Below are positions 44,443 to 45,666 of a stretch of 45,666 nt of DNA, one piece after another. This DNA comes from Agrococcus beijingensis (GTDB lineage: Bacteria; Actinomycetota; Actinomycetes; Actinomycetales; Microbacteriaceae), in contig NZ_CP132360.1 of assembly GCF_030758955.1 (NCBI RefSeq), forward strand, positions 2,286,617 through 2,332,282. The letters run 5' to 3'. The translations under genes were made by a program, and so were the position numbers. The notes below the pieces were generated by a model. It saw nothing but the letters and a program-made list of their open reading frames with translations. It had not been told where the DNA came from and searched no databases. How positions within the stretch are numbered: position 1 is the stretch's first letter; each line of letters begins with the position of its first letter.

Positions 44443-44910
44443 TCAGCGGCTGAGGTTCGCGAGCGCCTCGTCGAGCCGCTCGAAGTCCTCGTCCATGCCT
44501 CCGTCGATGCCCGACTCGACCATCGCGTCGCACGCCGCCTTCGAGCCGTAGGTCGAGGTGATCTCGAGCGAGCTGCGCCCGGCCTGCAGGTCTCGGAACT
44601 CGAGCACCTCGAGCGTCGGCTGCCCCGGCTGCTCCTGGAACTCCCAGGTGTGCACGATCCGCCCCTCGACGACCTCGTGGTACGAGCCCCAGAAGCGCCA
44701 CTCGCCGCCGATCTCGACGGTGTAGTCGAAGCGGCCGCCGGTGTGGGCGTCGAAGCGCTCGATGCGCAGCGTCGAGCCGCGCGGACCCATCCACTGCGAG
44801 AACAGCTCGGCGGTCGTGTGGGCGCGCTGCACGTCGGCGGCGGAGGCGTCGAACTCGCGGCGGTGCACGATCGACTGCTCGCCGATGCGCTGGTGGGTGG
44901 TCTCGCTCAT
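44443..44910 (-). CDS. SRPBCC-fold (AHSA1-like) protein
   Basis: 155-residue START/SRPBCC-like protein of the activator-of-HSP90 homology 1 group. IVHRREFDASAADVQRAHTTAELFSQWMGPRG opens the fold, FDAHTGGRFDYTVEIGGEWRFWGSYHEVVEGRIVHTWEF forms the central sheet and DEDFERLDEALANL is the C-terminal helix. The cavity ligand is unknown. TAGGCA (44917-44922) is 6 nt before the ATG, implying a leaderless message. Confidence 0.85.
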   Translation of the reverse strand: MSETTHQRIGEQSIVHRREFDASAADVQRAHTTAELFSQWMGPRGSTLRIERFDAHTGGRFDYTVEIGGEWRFWGSYHEVVEGRIVHTWEFQEQPGQPTLEVLEFRDLQAGRSSLEITSTYGSKAACDAMVESGIDGGMDEDFERLDEALANLSR

Positions 44911-44916
44911 GCCCCG

Positions 44917-44922
44917 TGCCTA
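44917..44922 (-). promoter_or_regulatory. -10 element, leaderless, SRPBCC gene
   Basis: TAGGCA on the minus strand followed by CGGGGC and the ATG at 44910. Confidence 0.5.
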
Positions 44923-45020
44923 CCGCGCCTGCACGCCGCGCGTCAACGATCCGCGCCCTACCAGCCTCACGCATCCCCTCGCCCCGCCCCGATCGGCCAC
45001 TCCTGCACGTGACCGCCGCC

Positions 45021-45400
45021 TCCCGCACCTGACTGGCGCCGCCCGCACCTGACTGGCGGCTCCCGCACCTCACTGGCGCCGCCCGCACCTGACTGGCGCC
45101 TCCCGCACCTGACTGGCGGCTCCCGCACCTCTCTGGCGCCTCCCGCACCTTACTGGCGCCTCCCGCACCTGACTGGCGGCTCCCGCACCTCTCTGGCGCC
45201 TCCCGCACCTTACTGGCGCCTCCCGCACCTGACTGGCGGCTCCCGCACCTGACTGGCGCCTCCCGCATCTGACTGGCGCCTCCCGCACCCGACTGGCGGC
45301 TCCCGCACCTGACTGGCGACTCCCGCACCTGACTGGCGACTCCCGCACCTGACTGGCGCCTCCCGCACCTGACTGGCGACTCCCGCACCTGACTGGCGGC
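45021..45400. repeat. Array A: 19 tandem 20-bp repeats
   Basis: Nineteen head-to-tail units of exactly 20 bp, consensus TCCCGCACCTGACTGGCGCC, with degenerate half-units at 45001-45020 and 45401-45420. Units differ mainly at positions 10-12 (TGA, TCA, TCT, TTA) and at the last three bases (GCC, GGC, GAC). Units 45121-45180 and 45181-45240 are identical 60-bp triplets, a sign of recent unequal exchange or slippage. No stop-free reading frame here looks like a protein. With array B it makes up most of a ~750-bp stretch without a convincing gene (44911-45666). Confidence 0.95.
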
Positions 45401-45440
45401 TCCCGCCGGCCAGTGCCCGCTTCCGCGACGGGGTGGCCGT

Positions 45441-45620
45441 GAGCGCCACTCAGCCACCGCAAGCGCCACTCAGCGACCGGGGGCGCCACTCAGCGACCGG
45501 GGGCGCCACTCACCCACCGCAAGCGCCACTCAGCGACCGGGGGCGCCACTCACCCACCGCAAGCGCCAATCAGCGACCGCAGGCGCCACTCACCCACCGG
45601 AGGCGCCACTCAGCGACCGG
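45441..45620. repeat. Array B: 9 tandem 20-bp repeats, inverted relative to array A
   Basis: Nine units of exactly 20 bp, consensus RGGCGCCACTCAGCGACCGG. Two sub-types alternate: CAGCGACCGG and CACCCACCGC ends. Its reverse complement shares the core TGAGTGGCGCC with TGACTGGCGCC of array A (about 14 of 20 bases identical when aligned), so the two arrays face each other in opposite orientations across about 40 bp of unrelated sequence. Confidence 0.93.
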
Positions 45621-45646
45621 AGACCGGAGGGTGGCGGCGGCCGGGC

Positions 45647-45666
45647 TCAGGCGGCGGGGGTCGCCT
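45647..45666 (-). CDS. Possible 3' end of a gene continuing beyond the window
   Basis: TCA at 45647-45649 would be a stop for a minus-strand gene ending ATPAA. Only six codons are visible, so the identity cannot be judged. Confidence 0.15.

Noticed and set aside
44381..45489. Minus-strand open frames of 139 and 362 codons across array A with Cys- and Gln-rich 20-residue repeats
   Set aside because: A 20-bp unit that mostly lacks stops on this strand stays open in all three frames. The frame crosses the SRPBCC gene antisense, has no start signal, and the peptide is only the repeat read in cycling frames.
45001..45620. CRISPR array
   Set aside because: Repeats are directly adjacent with no unique spacers, and no cas genes are nearby.

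Overview
The window is a GC-rich (roughly 70% G+C by eye) actinobacterial chromosome segment. Gene content and order point to the family Microbacteriaceae: trpD divergent from ctaE-qcrC-qcrA-qcrB, mtrA-mtrB-lpqB-comF, metabolic housekeeping genes tatD, ksgA and ispE, FemAB-type ligases, and many leaderless promoters (TANNNT placed 6-7 nt before the start codon). The genus cannot be fixed by eye; an Agrococcus-like organism is only a guess. About 38 protein genes are supported. I see no tRNA, rRNA, CRISPR, insertion sequence or prophage.

Layout. 1-5.4 kb: EI24 membrane protein, glycerate kinase, and three tandem FemAB-family aminoacyl-ligase paralogues for the peptidoglycan bridge. 5.4-9.8 kb: an RSH-like HD hydrolase, an unknown protein, a FUSC-type exporter, an APH-fold kinase and a luciferase-like monooxygenase. 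9.8-14.1 kb: the qcrB-qcrA-qcrC-ctaE respiratory operon (minus strand), divergent from trpD. 16.2-21.1 kb: a C3 module in which glpF-glpK (glycerol uptake and phosphorylation, minus) diverges from dhaK-dhaL-dhaM (PTS-dependent dihydroxyacetone phosphorylation, plus). 21.1-29.2 kb: transporters, a LysR regulator, a YgeA-like racemase, lysoplasmalogenase, an AAA/STAND-like ATPase and a ThDP-dependent enzyme with a long structured leader. 29.2-35 kb: an M4 protease with what looks like its own inhibitor domain fused at the C-terminus, abutting a truncated comF remnant, then lpqB-mtrB-mtrA. 35-37.2 kb: an MFS pump and an ArsR-type regulator, divergent, with a clear palindromic operator candidate. 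37.3-45 kb: ABC-F protein, ispE, a DUF4287-like protein, ksgA, two related lipoproteins around tatD, and a SRPBCC protein.

The last 750 bases hold no convincing gene. They carry two adjacent arrays of 20-bp tandem repeats, 19 units and 9 units. Their consensus sequences are diverged inverted copies of one another sharing a TGANTGGCGCC core, which makes a large head-to-head repeat structure. This, the protease-inhibitor fusion at a broken comF locus, and an apparently undescribed two-cysteine lipoprotein domain are the most interesting features.
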